Assembly (NCBI GenBank): GCA_003491845.1
Contig: DNBN01000166.1
Span: forward strand, 12,339-19,537
Source: Porticoccaceae bacterium
GTDB taxonomy: Bacteria > Pseudomonadota > Gammaproteobacteria > Pseudomonadales > Porticoccaceae
Direction of reading: 5' to 3'
DNA length: 7,199 bases
The notes under the pieces were generated by a model. That model was not told the DNA's origin and did not search any database. It saw only the letters and a program-made list of their open reading frames with translations. Position 1 is the stretch's first letter, and every line of letters starts with the position of its first letter. Shown here in pieces: positions 6,158 to 7,199 of the stretch. A program made the position numbers and the translations under genes.

Positions 6158-6319
6158 TTGTTATGAAGTCAAATATACCACAGTATTTTTTACACTTAAG
6201 CAAACCCCACTGGTGTTGTGATGCAAAATTCAACTAGCTCTTTTACGTTGAGCGCATTTACTACCAAAACTGCATATTAGCTATTGCATGCGCAATTCAT
6301 AAATCAACACCCCTTTAGT

Positions 6320-6353
6320 TACTAAAAATATCGCATTTTCGATATTTCTAGTA
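6320..6353. repeat. Inverted repeat, 14-nt arms with one mismatch, 6-nt loop
   Basis: The left arm TACTAAAAATATCG (6320-6333) pairs with the right arm CGATATTTCTAGTA (6340-6353), except for one position; the loop is CATTTT. The left arm can instead pair with an overlapping upstream segment, TTTAG-TTA-CTAAA (6314-6326), so two hairpins exclude each other. The stem is AT-rich and lacks a clean T-run, so an intrinsic terminator is unlikely. An operator or cruciform is possible; function unknown. Confidence 0.7.
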
Positions 6354-6423
6354 TTTATTTGCAATTATCTGTACCAAAGCACAGGTTACAAATAGACACA
6401 TTTAATAGATGATTACTTCAATG

Positions 6424-6437
6424 ATGTATTAATACAT
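6424..6437. promoter_or_regulatory. Perfect 14-bp palindrome, possible operator
   Basis: ATGTATTAATACAT is a perfect palindrome with no central gap, 74 nt upstream of the GTG at 6512. Its size and symmetry suit a dimeric DNA-binding regulator, and its position suits an operator of the downstream gene. The regulator is unknown, and in AT-rich DNA a chance palindrome is possible. Confidence 0.35.
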
Positions 6438-6511
6438 AAACGCCAATAAATAGTGGCTCATAGGGCAAAGTAACAGAAACATAAATTTTCACTATCAGCG
6501 AGGATCTACAA

Positions 6512-7090
6512 GTGGCCATAACCTATCTACAGTCGACCAAAAATATTGCTCAAAAAATAGTTGAAGTGAATTCCATTTCCAAGAGCAGCATTGTGGGAAG
6601 GTGTGCCCTAGCAAGTTTCGGTTATTGGTGGCAAGACCATCCTGAATATCACTCGATTGTTTCTTGTAAAGCAACTGAAAGTCACATTCTTATCGAGTTT
6701 AGTAATTCTGTTTCTCTGATAATCAAAACACCTAAAGATGCTGAACATTTTGACGGTTCCTTGATTATTTGGTCTGTCGACAGTCTTTCGTGGAAATGGA
6801 AAGGGTATGGCAAAGGTTATTCCCAAGACAACCATTTCTATCGCAAATATAGATCTATTAAGGGCAATATGTATTGTGGTACCCATGAGGGTAAAAATCA
6901 TGTTTGGCGATATGCGCCACGCCCTTATCATCCTGCATTGGTGCTTGCATGGGATTTGCCCTCGGGCCCTCCTGGCCCTTTTCTTTCTCGGTTAAGGGAT
7001 CGCGGTAAAGAGCGTTTTTTAGCGCAACAAATTGAGAATAGGTATTTGCAAGCTAACAATTATTCTCAAGAAAATATGTATGTTGGATAG
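6512..7090 (+). CDS. Hypothetical protein of unknown family, GTG start
   Basis: I do not recognise this 192-residue protein. It has no signal peptide, membrane segment or cysteine cluster. It is rich in aromatic residues (seven Trp, at 39, 40, 87, 94, 96, 132 and 147, and many Tyr), with an alternating pattern in the middle (HILIEFSNSVSLIIKTP, 58-74) that suggests beta-strands. A low-hydrophobicity Gly/Tyr/Lys stretch (WKWKGYGKGYSQD, 94-106) follows, then a proline-rich turn, DLPSGPPGPF (148-157), and a charged C-terminal helix, RLRDRGKERFLAQQIENRYL (160-179). The start is well supported: GTG with GAGGA (6500-6504) 7 nt upstream. The gene stands alone, with about 400 nt of AT-rich DNA upstream and a probable terminator downstream, which suggests a single-gene transcription unit. 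A real gene is likely from the ribosome binding site, length and terminator; a soluble cytoplasmic protein is the most that can be said. Confidence 0.75.
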   Translation: MAITYLQSTKNIAQKIVEVNSISKSSIVGRCALASFGYWWQDHPEYHSIVSCKATESHILIEFSNSVSLIIKTPKDAEHFDGSLIIWSVDSLSWKWKGYGKGYSQDNHFYRKYRSIKGNMYCGTHEGKNHVWRYAPRPYHPALVLAWDLPSGPPGPFLSRLRDRGKERFLAQQIENRYLQANNYSQENMYVG

Positions 7091-7123
7091 GCTTAGGGTA
7101 ATCTTGATTGGCGTTGACTACGG

Positions 7124-7151
7124 GCTCTGATGGTTTTTTCAGAGCTTTATT
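7124..7151 (+). terminator. Probable intrinsic terminator of the unknown gene
   Basis: GCTCTGA (7124-7130) and TCAGAGC (7139-7145) form a perfect 7-bp stem around an 8-nt loop, followed by TTTATTC. The stem can be extended by G-T pairs at its base. It lies 33 nt after the stop codon at 7090. The T-run is short and interrupted, so efficiency may be moderate. Confidence 0.55.
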
Positions 7152-7199
7152 CACTCCAATAGGTTGAAAAAATAGAGATAGCAATGATTTTTTATATTC

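Larger units (their letters stand above)
6104..6511. other. AT-rich intergenic stretch without a recognisable gene
   Basis: About 400 nt between the pseudogene and the unknown gene at 6512. I see no coding pattern on either strand. It holds the ATTAATG heptamer array (6125-6157), a TTTTACACT element also present upstream of the intact oxidoreductase, a short inverted repeat ATTGC-ATGC-GCAAT (6283-6296), the long inverted repeat 6320-6353, and the palindrome 6424-6437. The promoter of the downstream gene should lie in the right half, but no strong -35/-10 pair stands out. Confidence 0.7.

Noticed and set aside
5712..6511. Possible insertion sequence or miniature transposon in the 800-nt gap
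   Set aside because: No transposase-like reading, no terminal inverted repeats bracketing the region and no target-site duplication were found. Most of its left half is explained by the decayed oxidoreductase.
6608..6995. Open frames of 107 codons (minus) and 62 codons (plus) overlapping the unknown gene at 6512
   Set aside because: The frame at 6512 has a strong ribosome binding site and a downstream terminator; the overlapping frames have neither.

Overview
The window reads as chromosomal DNA of a gammaproteobacterium, probably an aquatic or marine one. PdxH, GreB and YciH/SUI1 match gammaproteobacterial versions along their whole length, and the GreB N-terminus (SRYRPP) is of the Pseudomonas/Cellvibrio type rather than the E. 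coli type. The organism assignment is inference from protein similarity alone.

Layout. (1) 1-895, plus strand: the 3' end of a short-chain dehydrogenase gene, then a complete pdxH (pyridoxamine 5'-phosphate oxidase). (2) 892-3626, minus strand: a tightly packed operon in the order yciH, S9-family peptidase, greB. The gaps are 1 nt and 4 nt, and greB most likely starts at a TTG. The end of greB overlaps the end of pdxH by 4 nt, tail to tail. (3) 3726-4724, minus strand: a PIG3-type quinone oxidoreductase (qor). (4) 4835-5638, plus strand, divergent from qor: a six-transmembrane, voltage-gated K+ channel-like protein. Its selectivity filter is replaced residue for residue, and it ends in a zinc ribbon. 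A 19-codon hydrophobic ORF with a strong Shine-Dalgarno follows at once. (5) About 5731-6103, minus strand: a decayed, frameshifted copy of the first ~125 codons of a qor-like gene, so the channel gene lies between an intact qor and a dead one. (6) 6104-6511: AT-rich, apparently non-coding DNA with heptanucleotide tandem repeats, a 14-bp-arm inverted repeat and a 14-bp perfect palindrome. (7) 6512-7090, plus strand: a protein of unknown family with a good ribosome binding site, followed by a probable intrinsic terminator.

The left half (1-4724) is ordinary housekeeping: vitamin B6 cofactor synthesis, transcript cleavage and elongation, translation initiation fidelity, peptide turnover and quinone reduction. 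The right half (4725-7199) looks like accessory or recently rearranged DNA: an atypical channel, a pseudogene, simple repeats and an unrecognised gene. The most interesting signals are the missing K+ filter in an otherwise well preserved channel, and the qor remnant on its far side. I found no rRNA, tRNA, CRISPR array or recognisable insertion sequence.
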